From Haloechinothrix halophila YIM 93223 (GTDB lineage: Bacteria > Actinomycetota > Actinomycetes > Mycobacteriales > Pseudonocardiaceae), in NCBI RefSeq assembly GCF_000504245.1, contig NZ_KI632509.1, positions 1,735,723 to 1,799,722 on the forward strand: a stretch of DNA of 64,000 bases, in the 5' to 3' direction. The position numbers and the translations under genes were made by a program. Positions 27,731-36,773 of this stretch are shown one piece after another (within the stretch, counting starts at the first letter, position 1; every line of letters starts with the position of its first letter). The notes beneath the pieces were generated by a model. The model was not told where the DNA came from and ran no database searches. It saw only the letters and a program-made list of their open reading frames with translations.

Positions 27731-28548
27731 TGGCTTTGGCCCTCGTGGTTGTCCCCGATGTGGGTGCCTGTCGGAGCAGGAACAACTGTGTGATGTGTTG
27801 GCGGCACTCGAAGTACGCGGTTTCCGTAGCTGCTGATGTCGTTGAGCCCGGTGTCGGTGATGATGAGGTCGGTTTCGTCGATGCTGGCGACTCTGGCCAG
27901 TGCGCGCTGGCCGAATTTCGTGCTGTCTGTGACGACGACGACCTCTTCACCTGCTGCGATCATGGCGCGTTTGATGGGCACCTCGAGGGTGTTGGTGTTG
28001 GTGATGCCTGCGATGGGATCGATGGCATCGGCGCCGAGGAAGGTCCATTGGGCGGTGTAGTCGCTGAGGAAATCCACGGCTCGTTCGCCGATGAGTGTGA
28101 AAACAGAGCCGAGGAGTTCGCCCCCGGTGACGAGTAGTCGCACGTCACTCAGGCTGGCTACGAACTTCGCGATGCGCAGATCGTTGGTTATCACGGTGAG
28201 TCCGTTGCGGTCGCGGAGTGCGGCGGCCACCTCGTAGGTGGTGGATCCGCTATCAAGGATGACCGTGTCGCCGTCGCGGACGCGGCTGGCCGCGCTGAGG
28301 GCTATGGCGGCCTTCTCGGTGAGGCGCTGTGCTTGTTTTGTGGTGTAGGGAATATCGGTCGCGTTCCCCGGAAGCGGGCGAGCCCCGCCGTGTGTGCGTT
28401 GGACCTTGCCAGCCCTGGCTAATGCGTCGAGGTCGCGCCGGATCGTGGACGCATCGACACCGAGCCCCGCGGCCAAGTCTTTGCCTTCGACGTACCCCTC
28501 GGCGAGCAGCCGGTGCAGGATTTCGCGCCGACGCGTGCTCGTGGCCAT
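27727..28548 (-). CDS. DeoR/GlpR-family transcriptional regulator
   Basis: Sugar-phosphate-responsive repressor of 273 residues. The N-terminal DeoR helix-turn-helix is clear (RRREILHRLLAEGYVEGKDL to VDASTIRRDLDAL), followed by the sensor domain with GDTVILDSGSTTYEVA and the family's TFLGADAI. ATG 28548 has an AAGGAGGG ribosome site. It is divergent from the transaldolase gene, with a candidate operator between them at 28629-28644, so it most likely controls the tal-gnd-tkt genes and itself. Confidence 0.92.
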   Translation of the reverse strand: MATSTRRREILHRLLAEGYVEGKDLAAGLGVDASTIRRDLDALARAGKVQRTHGGARPLPGNATDIPYTTKQAQRLTEKAAIALSAASRVRDGDTVILDSGSTTYEVAAALRDRNGLTVITNDLRIAKFVASLSDVRLLVTGGELLGSVFTLIGERAVDFLSDYTAQWTFLGADAIDPIAGITNTNTLEVPIKRAMIAAGEEVVVVTDSTKFGQRALARVASIDETDLIITDTGLNDISSYGNRVLRVPPTHHTVVPAPTGTHIGDNHEGQSQ

Positions 28549-28628
28549 CAGACCCTCCTTGCTCGTGTGCTGCGCGCTCCAGCGTAGCCCGGGGGTGCCA
28601 TGCGTCATTGACTCTGTATAGATCATAC

Positions 28629-28644
28629 TGCATGATATCGTGCA
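28629..28644. promoter_or_regulatory. Candidate DeoR operator
   Basis: TGCATGATATCGTGCA, a 16-bp imperfect palindrome (one mismatched pair) in the AT-rich gap between deoR and tal, 52 bp before the tal start. Assignment to the adjacent regulator is inference. Confidence 0.4.
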
Positions 28645-28695
28645 GAATGTCGCGCGAAAACATGCACGCGCTGATGAAAGCGTGAGGAGTGGGTG

Positions 28696-29805
28696 ATGGC
28701 TGACGCGCTGGAGCGCCTGACAGGCGCCGGTGTAGCGGTGTGGCTGGATGATTTGAGCCGGGAACGGCTGGAGTCGGGAAGCCTCGCGGAACTGGTGGCG
28801 CATCGGCACGTCACTGGGGTGACGACGAATCCGACGATCTTTCAGCAGTCGATTGCTTCCGGGGCGACCTATCAGCGGCAGTTGGCCGACCTGGCCGCGC
28901 TGGATACTCCGGTGGGTGAGGCGGTGCGGTTGGTTACGGCGCATGACGTGCGAGCGGCGTGTGATGTGCTGTGGCCGGTATTCGCTTCTACGTCTGGCGC
29001 GGATGGCGTGGTGTCGATCGAAGTGGACCCCGGATTCGCGTACGACGCGGAGCGGACGGTGGCTGAGGCGCGCTTGCTGTCGTGGCTGGTGGATCGGCCG
29101 AATGTGTTGATCAAGATTCCGGCCACAGTGGAGTGTCTGCCCGCGATATCGGCCTGTCTTGCCGAAGGGATCAGCGTGAATGTCACCTTGATCTTCTCGT
29201 TGGAGCGCTATCGGGCGGTGACCGAGGCGTTTCTGGATGGTTTGGAGCGGGCGCATGCGGCGGGTCGCCCACTGGACGCGATCAACTCGGTCGCCTCGTT
29301 CTTCGTTAGCCGGGTTGACACCGAGGTGGACGTCCGGTTGGACACGTTAGGAACTCGGCAGGCACACGCATTGCGTGGGCATGCCGCGATCGCCAACGCC
29401 AGGCTTGCCTACGAACACCATGAGCGAGTCGTCGCCACCGAGCGATGGCGACGGTTGGCCGAGCACGGGGCGCGCCCACAACGTCCACTGTGGGCGTCAA
29501 CGGGTGTGAAAGATCCAGCCTATGACGACACCCGTTACGTGGTGGACCTCGTCGCGCCGGACACGGTCAACACGATGCCCGAAGCCACCCTCGACGCCGT
29601 AGCCGACCACGGGCAGGTGCGTGGTGACCGGGTCAGGGCGCACTACGACGAGGCTCGGCACGTGTTCAAGAGTCTGGCTGCGGTAGGAGTCGACATCGAT
29701 GACGTCGTAACCCAGCTCGAAAAAGAGGGTGTGGCCAAGTTTCAGAAGTCGTGGACGGCGCTGCGTAGCGATATCGCGGCCGCGATGGCGATGAAGGGAG
29801 ACTGA
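28696..29805 (+). CDS. tal: Transaldolase
   Basis: Transfers the dihydroxyacetone unit between sugar phosphates in the non-oxidative pentose-phosphate pathway. [23 protein letters not shown] (about residues 42-54) and the Schiff-base lysine in VLIKIPAT (about K140) are visible, with [15 protein letters not shown] downstream. The 369-residue length is the actinobacterial type. ATG 28696 has GAGGAG upstream; GTG 28693 is an alternative. It is followed after one base by gnd and then tkt, forming a compact pathway operon. Confidence 0.95.
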   Translation: MADALERLTGAGVAVWLDDLSRERLESGSLAELVAHRHVTGVTTNPTIFQQSIASGATYQRQLADLAALDTPVGEAVRLVTAHDVRAACDVLWPVFASTSGADGVVSIEVDPGFAYDAERTVAEARLLSWLVDRPNVLIKIPATVECLPAISACLAEGISVNVTLIFSLERYRAVTEAFLDGLERAHAAGRPLDAINSVASFFVSRVDTEVDVRLDTLGTRQAHALRGHAAIANARLAYEHHERVVATERWRRLAEHGARPQRPLWASTGVKDPAYDDTRYVVDLVAPDTVNTMPEATLDAVADHGQVRGDRVRAHYDEARHVFKSLAAVGVDIDDVVTQLEKEGVAKFQKSWTALRSDIAAAMAMKGD

Positions 29806-29806
29806 C

Positions 29807-30826
29807 GTGCAAGTTGGCATGATCGGTGCCGGTCGGATGGGCACGAACCTCGTTCGGCGGTTGCTGCGGGAGCGGCACGAGTGCGTTGTCTACGATGCCG
29901 ACTCGGAAGCGGTTTCCCAGGTGGAAACCTACGGCGCACTCGGTGCGACCTCGATTCCGGACTTGGTCAGCAAGCTGCAGCCACCCCGAGTGGTGTGGGT
30001 GATGGTGCCCGCCGCACTGACCGGTGCGGTAGTGGATGAACTCGCCACCGAGCTCACCGCCGGTGACGTTGTCATTGACGGTGGCAACTCGTACTACCGA
30101 GACGACGTAACCCGGGCCGACGCGCTAGCGGAGCACGGCATCGATTATGTCGATGTCGGCACCAGTGGCGGAGTGTTTGGATTGGATCGCGGCTTCTGCT
30201 TGATGATCGGCGGCAAGGCCGATGTCGTGGCCCGGCTCGACCCGGTGTTCCGCGCGCTGGCACCTGGTGTGGACGTGGCAGCAAGGACACCCGGCCGAGT
30301 CGACGAGCCGTCGACGGAGGAGCGTGGCTACCTGCACTGTGGTCCGGCGGGCGCGGGACATTTTGTGAAGATGGTGCACAACGGAATCGAATACGGCCAA
30401 ATGGCTGCGTTGGCCGAGGGGCTGGCGATCCTACGGAAGGCGAACATCGGAATGGCCGACCGTGAGAGCAGCGCCGAAGCCGCTCCTCTTGGCGACGCCG
30501 AGTTCTACCGCTATGACTTCGACATCGCCGCGATCGCGGAGATGTGGCGGCGAGGCAGTGTCATCAGCTCGTGGCTTGTGGACCTCACTGCCGCCGCGCT
30601 GCGTGACGACCCCGAACTGGCGGAGTTCACCGGACAGGTCGCGGACTCCGGTGAAGGCCGCTGGACCGTGCAGGCCGCGGTCGACGAGGGTGTACCCGCC
30701 TATGTGCTCACGGCCGCGCTGTACGAACGCTTCAGTTCCCGAAACGAGGGCGACTACGCGGACAAGGCGCTGTCGGCAATGCGTAAGGCCTTCGGCGGGC
30801 ATATGGAGGTGGGGTCGAACAGATGA
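29807..30826 (+). CDS. gnd: 6-phosphogluconate dehydrogenase (decarboxylating), short type
   Basis: Oxidative decarboxylation of 6-phosphogluconate to ribulose 5-phosphate. Rossmann motif GMIGAGRMGTNLVRRL at the start, IDGGNSYYRDD (about residues 88-98) and catalytic HFVKMVHNGIEYGQM (about 185-199) are conserved. At 339 residues it belongs to the short, mostly NAD-using GndA group and not the 470-residue NADP enzyme; the cofactor is not proven. With fgd nearby it completes glucose 6-phosphate to pentose with F420 and a pyridine nucleotide as acceptors. Confidence 0.92.
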   Translation: MQVGMIGAGRMGTNLVRRLLRERHECVVYDADSEAVSQVETYGALGATSIPDLVSKLQPPRVVWVMVPAALTGAVVDELATELTAGDVVIDGGNSYYRDDVTRADALAEHGIDYVDVGTSGGVFGLDRGFCLMIGGKADVVARLDPVFRALAPGVDVAARTPGRVDEPSTEERGYLHCGPAGAGHFVKMVHNGIEYGQMAALAEGLAILRKANIGMADRESSAEAAPLGDAEFYRYDFDIAAIAEMWRRGSVISSWLVDLTAAALRDDPELAEFTGQVADSGEGRWTVQAAVDEGVPAYVLTAALYERFSSRNEGDYADKALSAMRKAFGGHMEVGSNR

Positions 30827-30908
30827 TTCCACGTGAGGTCGTGCCGGTAGTGTTCGCCTAGGTCGAACTGCTCAAGAGCCAAGATTCGGGTAAGGAAGAC
30901 GGGATCCC

Positions 30909-33017
30909 GTGATCGAGAACGCTGCAACACGTGCGAACAACCCGCTGGTTCGACGGAACGTGCCCGCGGACTGGACTGAGCTGGACACCCGTGCGGTGGA
31001 CACGATTCGTGTGTTGGCCGCTGATGCGGTCGAGCGTTGCGGTAGTGGGCATCCGGGTACTGCGATGAGTTTGGCGCCGGTGGCCTACAGCTTGTTCCAG
31101 CGCGTGATGCACCATGATCCGGCTGATCCGTCCTGGCAGGGCAGGGACCGGTTCGTGCTCTCGGCTGGGCATTCTAGTTTGACGCTCTACATCCAGTTGT
31201 TCCTCGCGGGCTACGGCCTGGAGCTGGACGATTTGAAGGCGCTGCGCAAGTGGGGTTCGCGCACGCCCGGTCACCCGGAGTACGGCCACACCCCTGGGGT
31301 CGAGACGACGACGGGCCCGTTGGGTCAGGGGTTGGCGAACGCGGTGGGGATGGCGATGGCCGCCCGCCGGGAGCGTGGCTTGTTCGACCCGGACGCCCCT
31401 GCTGGCACGAGCGTGTTCGACCACCACATCTATGTGATCGCCTCCGATGGTGACATTGAGGAGGGTGTGACGTCGGAGGCGTCGTCGATCGCGGGCCGCC
31501 AGGAGCTGGGCAATCTGGTGGTGATCTACGACGACAATCAGATTTCGATCGAGGACGACACCGCGATCGCACTGTCCGAGGACACCGCGGCCCGGTATGA
31601 GGCGTATGGCTGGCATGTGCAGACCGTCGCCGGTGGTGAGGACGTCGTCGCGATCGAGGCGGCCCTCGAGGCGGCGAAGGCGGACACGACGCGGCCGTCC
31701 ATGATTCTGTTGCGCACCCTGATCGGGTATCCGGCTCCGACGCTGGGCGGCACCGGTGCCGCCCACGGTGCCGCGCTGGGGGCGGAGGAGGTCGCCGACG
31801 TCAAGCGCATCCTCGGCTTCGATCCGGATCAGCATTTCGCCGTCGACGAGGATGTGCTCACCCACACCCGCGGCGCGACCGAGCGCGGCAAGCGCGCGCA
31901 TGCCGCGTGGAACGAGCGCTACGACACCTGGGCGGCGGCCCATCCGGAGGCGAAGGCGCTCGCGGACCGGCTCGCCACCCGTGCGCTGCCCGAAGGCTGG
32001 ACTGAGGCGCTACCTGTGTGGGCGCCGGACGCGAAGGGGGTGGCGACGCGGAAGGCCTCCGGTGAGGTGCTCAACGCGGTGGCCGACGTGTTGCCGGAGT
32101 TGTGGGGTGGCTCGGCCGATCTGGCTGGCTCGAACAACACGTTGATCAAGAGTTCGGACTCGTTCGGCCCCGTCTCGTCGAGCACCAGCCAGTTCACCGC
32201 CCGGCCATACGGGCGGAACCTGCACTTCGGGGTGCGGGAGCACGCGATGGGCTCGATCCTCAACGGTATCGCGCTGCATGGCGGCACCCGCCCCTACGGC
32301 GGCACGTTCCTCATCTTTAGCGACTACATGCGCCCCGCTGTGCGGCTCGCCGCGCTGATGCAGGCCCCGGTGACCTATGTGTGGACCCACGACTCCATCG
32401 GGCTCGGCGAGGACGGGCCCACGCACCAGCCGGTCGAGCAGCTCGCGTCGCTGCGCGCCATCCCGGGCTTGAACGTGGTCCGCCCGGCTGATGCCAACGA
32501 GACCGCCGCCGCCTGGCGGCGTGCCCTCGAGATCACCGACGCTCCCACCGGGCTGTGCCTCACGCGGCAGAACGTCCCCGTGCTCGACGGCACCCGGGAA
32601 CTGGCCGCTGAGGGCGTCGCGAAGGGCGGTTACGTGCTCGCCGACGCCGACGGCGGCCCACCGCGGGTGGTGCTCATCGGTACCGGCTCCGAGGTCCAAC
32701 TCGCGCTCGCCGCCCGCGAGGCGTTGCAGGCCGACGGCGTGCCCACCAGGGTGGTCTCCATGCCGTGTGTCGAATGGTTCGACGCCCAGGACGCCGCCTA
32801 CCGCGAGAGTGTGCTGCCGCCGTCGGTGACCGCGCGCGTGGCCGTCGAGGCGGGCATCGCCCAGCCGTGGCACCGGTTCGTCGGCGACACCGGCGAGATC
32901 GTCTCCCTCGAACACTTCGGCGCCTCGGCGGACTACACCACCCTCTACCGCGAATTCGGCATCACCACCGAAGCCGTCACCACCGCCGCACACCGCTCAC
33001 TCGCCAACGCAGGGTAG
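30909..33017 (+). CDS. tkt: Transketolase
   Basis: Thiamine-diphosphate enzyme moving two-carbon units between pentose and hexose phosphates. Typical regions are [15 protein letters not shown] (about residues 44-58), [23 protein letters not shown] (about 120-140), the ThDP motif beginning SDGDIEEGV (about 178) and [15 protein letters not shown] (about 500). The 702 residues are full length. It lies 82 bp after gnd. The gene is more GC-rich than the methyl-cycle genes to its left. Housekeeping transketolase is normally elsewhere with zwf and opcA, so this is likely a second set. Confidence 0.95.
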   Translation: MIENAATRANNPLVRRNVPADWTELDTRAVDTIRVLAADAVERCGSGHPGTAMSLAPVAYSLFQRVMHHDPADPSWQGRDRFVLSAGHSSLTLYIQLFLAGYGLELDDLKALRKWGSRTPGHPEYGHTPGVETTTGPLGQGLANAVGMAMAARRERGLFDPDAPAGTSVFDHHIYVIASDGDIEEGVTSEASSIAGRQELGNLVVIYDDNQISIEDDTAIALSEDTAARYEAYGWHVQTVAGGEDVVAIEAALEAAKADTTRPSMILLRTLIGYPAPTLGGTGAAHGAALGAEEVADVKRILGFDPDQHFAVDEDVLTHTRGATERGKRAHAAWNERYDTWAAAHPEAKALADRLATRALPEGWTEALPVWAPDAKGVATRKASGEVLNAVADVLPELWGGSADLAGSNNTLIKSSDSFGPVSSSTSQFTARPYGRNLHFGVREHAMGSILNGIALHGGTRPYGGTFLIFSDYMRPAVRLAALMQAPVTYVWTHDSIGLGEDGPTHQPVEQLASLRAIPGLNVVRPADANETAAAWRRALEITDAPTGLCLTRQNVPVLDGTRELAAEGVAKGGYVLADADGGPPRVVLIGTGSEVQLALAAREALQADGVPTRVVSMPCVEWFDAQDAAYRESVLPPSVTARVAVEAGIAQPWHRFVGDTGEIVSLEHFGASADYTTLYREFGITTEAVTTAAHRSLANAG

Positions 33018-33037
33018 GCGCACACCAACGACTGCGG

Positions 33038-34003
33038 TTATGTGGGTAGGTGCGTGTTCGGGGAGGTGCGTGTGCGTTTGCGCAGGTAGAGCCAGCTCAG
33101 TAGTCCGATGTTGATTACTAGCCAGCACGATAGGAGTCGGTAGACGAGTACGGTTGCGGCTGCTGTGGTAGCGGGTGTTCCCGCGGAGATGAGGCCGGTG
33201 ATTAGGCTGGCTTCGATGAGGCCGATTCCGCCTGGGGTGAGTGGGATCTGGCGGGCGAGTTGGGCGCCAAGGAACATCGCGGCTAGTGGGATGATGCCGA
33301 TTTCCAGCCCGAGGGCTCGTGTCACGAAGAGCAGGCACAGCAGTTCGGTGGACCAGTTCGCCAGCGCGGCGGTGAGGGCCGGCATCCAGTATCGGCTGGT
33401 GACTGAGCGGGCAGCGAGTTTGATGACGATGGTGGCGATCACGAGGAGCACGCCGGCGGAAGCGGTGGCTGTCGTGGTTACCTGCGGTGGGAGCATGCGG
33501 TCCAGGGGCAGGTTTAGCAGGGCGGCCGCGATGACGCCGGCTGCGTAGATCATGGCGAGTGCAGTGGCCAGTAGGACGCCGGAGAGCGTTAGCACCATTG
33601 CCGCTGCTCGACGGTCGGCGCCGTGGGCGTGGAACTGCCGGTAGGCGTAGGTTGCTGAGACGACGGAGCCCGCGGGCAGGCTGTAGGCCATCGCTGCTCG
33701 GCTGTAGGCGAGAGCGAGTGCGTGCCGGTGGGGAAGGGTGACGCCGATGCCGGCGAGCAGGGTGCGTTGGTGGCGGGCGAACATGTCGAGGGAGATCAGT
33801 ATGGCGAGACTCGCCGCGATCAGCCATGTCGTATCAGCTGCCCGTAGCACGGCGATGACGTCGCTGGGTTGGGGGAGTTGATCGCGCAGGTGGTAGGCCG
33901 CAGTCGTGCCGAGTACCGCGACAACCACATAGCCGCCAGCACGACGCACTCCCAGCATGATCGGGCGCACCGACGTCGGCCGGTTGCCACATCCCACTGT
34001 CAC
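33038..34003 (-). CDS. Lysylphosphatidylglycerol synthase transmembrane (flippase-like) protein
   Basis: A multi-pass membrane protein of 321 residues with about eight hydrophobic segments and the family region PLAAMFLGAQLARQIPLTPG followed by GIGLIEASLI (about residues 230-260). This is the AglD/YbhN-like domain without the aminoacyl-transfer domain, so it probably moves a lipid or glycolipid and does not make lysyl-PG. GTG 34003 is preferred because of a GAGGAG ribosome site 5 bases upstream. It converges on transketolase with a 20-bp gap and seems unrelated to it. Confidence 0.82.
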   Translation of the reverse strand: MTVGCGNRPTSVRPIMLGVRRAGGYVVVAVLGTTAAYHLRDQLPQPSDVIAVLRAADTTWLIAASLAILISLDMFARHQRTLLAGIGVTLPHRHALALAYSRAAMAYSLPAGSVVSATYAYRQFHAHGADRRAAAMVLTLSGVLLATALAMIYAAGVIAAALLNLPLDRMLPPQVTTTATASAGVLLVIATIVIKLAARSVTSRYWMPALTAALANWSTELLCLLFVTRALGLEIGIIPLAAMFLGAQLARQIPLTPGGIGLIEASLITGLISAGTPATTAAATVLVYRLLSCWLVINIGLLSWLYLRKRTRTSPNTHLPT

Positions 34004-34094
34004 GCGTGCTCCTCGTGTCGAATGGCTCCATGGACATTGGCGTATCGGCCGCCTCGCCAAAGAAGGAACCATCGTTCTCTAATAAGACCGTTCT

Positions 34095-34319
34095 CTACTG
34101 AGACGCCGTCTTGACCGAGGTCTCGTGCCGGACAGTGTTGACAGGACTTCGCTTGGCCAGTTGATCTAACAGCGCATTCAGTCTGCGTTCGGATCGAGCG
34201 ACACCAGCTGCGTCGTTCATGTCGCGGGCATGTTTCAGGTCCAGTAAGGCCTGCTCGATCAGTCGGTGGAGCTCTGTAGTGGATACGGGGAGATGACGGC
34301 CAGTGCTGATGGGACACAT
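34095..34319 (-). CDS. Small hypothetical helical protein
   Basis: 74 residues, with a charged helical core (ELHRLIEQALLDLKHARDMN, then ARSERRLNALLDQLAKR), no cysteines, no membrane segment. The composition suggests a real small protein of the kind found on actinomycete mobile elements, but I do not recognise a family. Confidence 0.45.
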   Translation of the reverse strand: MCPISTGRHLPVSTTELHRLIEQALLDLKHARDMNDAAGVARSERRLNALLDQLAKRSPVNTVRHETSVKTASQ

Positions 34320-34805
34320 GGGGATGCCTTCGCGGTGCGACGGTTGGTGACCGGGCCTGCCGGGTGGCAGCCGAACTCGCCCGGCAGGCCCGGAGAGGAG
34401 GTCAACCGCGATGTGCGGTTGTGTGCATGCCCCGAGTGTTACGGATTCGGGTGGCAGGCGAACCCGGAGAAGTACCCAAATGTCTACCTGGTTCGGAAAC
34501 CAAGCTGCTGCGAATGCTCGAGTCGCACAACCAACGAATGCTCAGATCTCTACGGCGTCAGCTCGTCTTCGCTCTACCTGGCAGCGCTGGTGTATAGGCC
34601 CGCGCGAGCAACTCGCGGGCTTCACAGTCCACGCTGCTCGTGCCGACGGGACGGCGGATGTACCAGCGTCCGTGAAGGGCGTTCGCGGCTGGTGGCTAAC
34701 GGGAGTCCGGCTTCGGGTTGTGTCCGGCTTCGGGGTGTGGGTGTCCAAAGGCTGGGATCGTTCGGTCCGACTCCGCGGGATTAGTGGTCGGTTTCGGATC
34801 GATAA
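34320..34805 (+). other. Unassigned 486-bp stretch, possible decayed coding sequence
   Basis: Overlapping open frames run along the plus strand, but none shows consistent coding character. One contains CACPECYGFGW, reminiscent of a zinc-binding small protein, then degenerates. The stretch contains the strong hairpin 34351-34393 and a weaker one near 34598-34620. I read it as remnant or non-coding DNA. Confidence 0.3.
34351..34393. repeat. 14-bp perfect inverted repeat
   Basis: CCGGGCCTGCCGGG and its complement separated by 15 bases, just upstream of the small minus-strand gene. It is terminator-like, although no plus-strand gene clearly ends here. Confidence 0.55.
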
Positions 34806-35066
34806 TTAACGACTCCGGTCGTCATGGTCATATCGGGCCAACGCCACGGTGATGCACTCAGCGCTGACCGGGTCTGTGATGCGGCTATGTGCGGCCCGTA
34901 GCAGTTCCGCCACGAGGTGACCAGCAGTAGTTTGACCAGCCTCCTCTCGAACATGATCGATCACGCGAATGATGCCGTCATCATCTAGTCGGTCGACGGC
35001 AGCGCGTAGTTCTGCGAACTTGGCGTTGAGATACGCGTCGGTGGGCAACTTGCCTACATCGTCCAT
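34806..35066 (-). CDS. Small hypothetical acidic protein
   Basis: 86 residues, acidic and helical (AKFAELRAAVDRLDDDGIIR), with ordinary coding composition and no recognised domain. Like its neighbour at 34095-34319 it lies in the patchy stretch beside the tRNA-Arg element and may be mobile-element cargo. Confidence 0.45.
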   Translation of the reverse strand: MDDVGKLPTDAYLNAKFAELRAAVDRLDDDGIIRVIDHVREEAGQTTAGHLVAELLRAAHSRITDPVSAECITVALARYDHDDRSR

Positions 35067-35304
35067 AACCTCTCGCAGTCTGGCCTACCGATGTTGGACA
35101 TGCGAGCGTGGACAGCCCGTCGGAGTAGCGATCCGGTCAGGGCACCTAGACGACATGTTCAATTCTGGCCGAACTGACCAAACCGAGCTTCGCCCCGCTA
35201 AGCGCTCGCTCTCGCAGCCATGGAACGGATTCTACGACGATCTGCATCACAACTGGCGTCACGCGACACGATCAAGCTGCGAGCGCCTCAGCGTTTCCCC
35301 TGGT

Positions 35305-35355
35305 CACACTGTGCGCCCCCGGCAGGATTCGAACCTGCGACACCTGCTTTAGGAG
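35305..35355. repeat. Direct repeat of the tRNA-Arg 3' half (putative attachment site)
   Basis: 51 bp matching 36504-36554 with one difference (35345 against 36544). It covers the 3' acceptor strand, T-arm and variable region up to the anticodon arm of tRNA-Arg, plus 9 bp beyond the gene end, then diverges. Only the 3' half is present, so it is not a functional tRNA; this is the usual form of a tRNA-targeted attachment site. Confidence 0.75.
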
Positions 35356-35480
35356 GGTGGCCTACAGCGACGTCCAGAGCCTCTACCAGGCACTATGACC
35401 ACGCGAGTGATCTCTACAGGCATCAGAAACCACACGATTCCCCCGGTTTCGTGCCACGGGCCCTGCCATGCCCGGGATAG

Positions 35481-35879
35481 CTATGCGGAGCGTTTGGTCT
35501 TGTCCGGTGCCGTGGCGCGTTTGCGCGTCGGTGTTTTCTTTGTTGTGGCGCGTGATGTGGTTTTCTGTGGTGTCGTGACGGCCTTGAGGAGGGTGTCTAG
35601 TTTGTGGTTTATCTGCTGCAGGTCGTCGGCATCCCCGGCGCTGTCATGGACTCGTTGCTCAAGGATGTCGCGGATGTAGGCGGTGTGGCGTTTGCCTTCA
35701 CGCCGCGCGTTCTCTTTGAGTTGCTCGAACACCTCGCGCGGCAGGCGGAGCGAGGTGGTCACCATTGGCTCGACCCATTTGCCGGTCTCCATCTCGTCGG
35801 CGGTGTCGTGCTCGTCGTAGTAGCTGGCCAACGCCTCCAGCTCTTCGGCCGGGCGGGGTAGCTTCTGTGTATTGCTCAT
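35481..35879 (-). CDS. BrnA-like ribbon-helix-helix antitoxin with extended basic tail
   Basis: 132 residues. The middle (VEPMVTTSLRLPREVFEQLK and following, about residues 38-75) is a CopG/BrnA ribbon-helix-helix DNA-binding region; the N-terminus (ALASYYDEHDTADEMETGKW) resembles the toxin-binding part of such antitoxins. A predicted coiled stretch (DLQQINHKLDTLLKAV) and a Lys/Thr/Arg-rich tail of about 30 residues follow, an unusual addition. ATG 35879 has GAGG 8 bases upstream; GTG 35888 overlapping the toxin stop is an alternative. Gene order toxin then antitoxin is typical of brnTA. Confidence 0.72.
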   Translation of the reverse strand: MSNTQKLPRPAEELEALASYYDEHDTADEMETGKWVEPMVTTSLRLPREVFEQLKENARREGKRHTAYIRDILEQRVHDSAGDADDLQQINHKLDTLLKAVTTPQKTTSRATTKKTPTRKRATAPDKTKRSA

Positions 35880-35884
35880 CGTCT

Positions 35885-36151
35885 TCACCTCGCTTTCCGT
35901 TTGAAGGTGCGCTTCTCACGATCGGTCATGTCTCGGGCTGTGACGATGAACGCCTCACCGTCATCGTCGACGGCCACCACGAGCAGATGCCGTCCCGCGC
36001 GGGTGCGCCCATAGATCAGCGTCGAATCATTCTTGCCAGAGGCCATCCAGTACGGGCGATACAAGATCGCGTCGCGGACTTCCTCCATCGTCACGTCGTG
36101 ACGGGCGATGTGGTTGGCGGACCACTCGCTGTCTTTGACGTCTCGCCACAC
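35885..36151 (-). CDS. BrnT-family toxin
   Basis: 88 residues with the BrnT pattern: EWSANHIARHDVTMEEVRDAI near the N-terminus, the central strands SGKNDSTLIYGRTRAGRHLL, and VVAVDDDGEAFIVTARDMTD followed by the basic KRTFKRKAR end. BrnT toxins are RelE-fold ribonucleases that inhibit translation. The frame is also open to a TTG at 36175, but that codon lies inside the putative operator, so GTG 36151 is preferred. It overlaps or abuts the antitoxin gene, indicating co-translation. Confidence 0.75.
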   Translation of the reverse strand: MWRDVKDSEWSANHIARHDVTMEEVRDAILYRPYWMASGKNDSTLIYGRTRAGRHLLVVAVDDDGEAFIVTARDMTDREKRTFKRKAR

Positions 36152-36162
36152 TTGTCCAGTGT

Positions 36163-36187
36163 ATTGCGAACGCAATGCAAACGCAAT
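36163..36187. promoter_or_regulatory. Putative BrnTA autoregulatory operator
   Basis: ATTGCG-AA-CGCAAT (36163-36176) is a perfect palindrome, and a further CGCAAT half-site follows at 36182-36187, immediately upstream of the toxin start. Ribbon-helix-helix antitoxins bind such repeated half-sites, so autoregulation is likely. Confidence 0.55.
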
Positions 36188-36503
36188 GGTGGTGAGTCAG
36201 AGTGCGGAGCTCGCCGCAGCGTCCGCGCTTATCAGCGCGCTTGCCCGGCAGGTCGTAGTGCACGGCGGGCGGCCAGTACGTCGGAGCAGCGATGTTCGGT
36301 GATCTGACTACCGCTTACCCGGAGCGTGCGTCGGTGTTGACTGGGACTTCTGCAGCCACTACAGCCTCAGAAGGAGGGTCACTAAAATCACGGGATCGCG
36401 GCGCGTCAGGGCCACGTCGTCGGGTCAATGTGGGGCGAGTCTGCGTCACGGATCGTGCCACAACGGTAGAACACGTTCTATCGAGAACGGCATTGTCGCA
36501 GGC
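36188..36503. other. 316-bp stretch without a supported gene
   Basis: Between the toxin operator and the tRNA-Arg repeat. Open frames here look non-coding and I see no clear promoter or hairpin apart from the operator at its left edge. Confidence 0.5.
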
Positions 36504-36554
36504 CACACTGTGCGCCCCCGGCAGGATTCGAACCTGCGACACCCGCTTTAGGAG
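36504..36554. repeat. Second copy of the 51-bp tRNA-Arg repeat (putative attachment site)
   Basis: Matches 35305-35355 at 50 of 51 positions and overlaps the 3' half of the intact tRNA-Arg gene. With the first copy it brackets about 1.2 kb holding only the brnTA pair. Confidence 0.75.
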
Positions 36555-36585
36555 AGCGGTGCTCTATCCCCTGAGCTACGAGGGC
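36513..36585 (-). tRNA. tRNA-Arg (anticodon CCT)
   Basis: 73-nt cloverleaf read on the minus strand. The acceptor stem pairs GCCCTCG with CGGGGGC (two G-T pairs), the T-arm is GCAGG-TTCGAAT-CCTGC, the anticodon loop contains CCT (codon AGG) and the discriminator is G. CCA is not encoded. Its 3' half is duplicated at 35305-35355. Confidence 0.93.
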
Positions 36586-36773
36586 TTGGGCTCCCAGCGT
36601 AGCGGGTCCATCCGACGCCGTGGTCGCGGGACTCCCCAGCACGTCGCGACCGGCCGTTACGCCGGTGCGGCCTACTTCCTGCCTCGCCCATCGGTAACCC
36701 CGGGACGTCGTGCACGGAACTACGAGAAATCAGCCCTCGAGAAGAGGACTGTCTTCTCAGAAGGGTTCACGTC

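Noticed and set aside
28696-33017. Ribulose monophosphate (methanol/formaldehyde) assimilation locus
   Set aside because: Transaldolase and transketolase would fit, but hexulose-phosphate synthase, isomerase and methanol or formaldehyde dehydrogenase genes are absent, while fgd and gnd point to the oxidative pentose-phosphate pathway.
34266-34784. Plus-strand protein gene with a CPECYGFGW segment
   Set aside because: Coding character is lost after the first third, a strong hairpin lies inside it, and all three plus frames are equally open.
35305-35400. Second tRNA gene on the minus strand
   Set aside because: Only the 3' half matches tRNA-Arg; the D-arm and 5' acceptor strand do not fold, so it is an attachment-site fragment.
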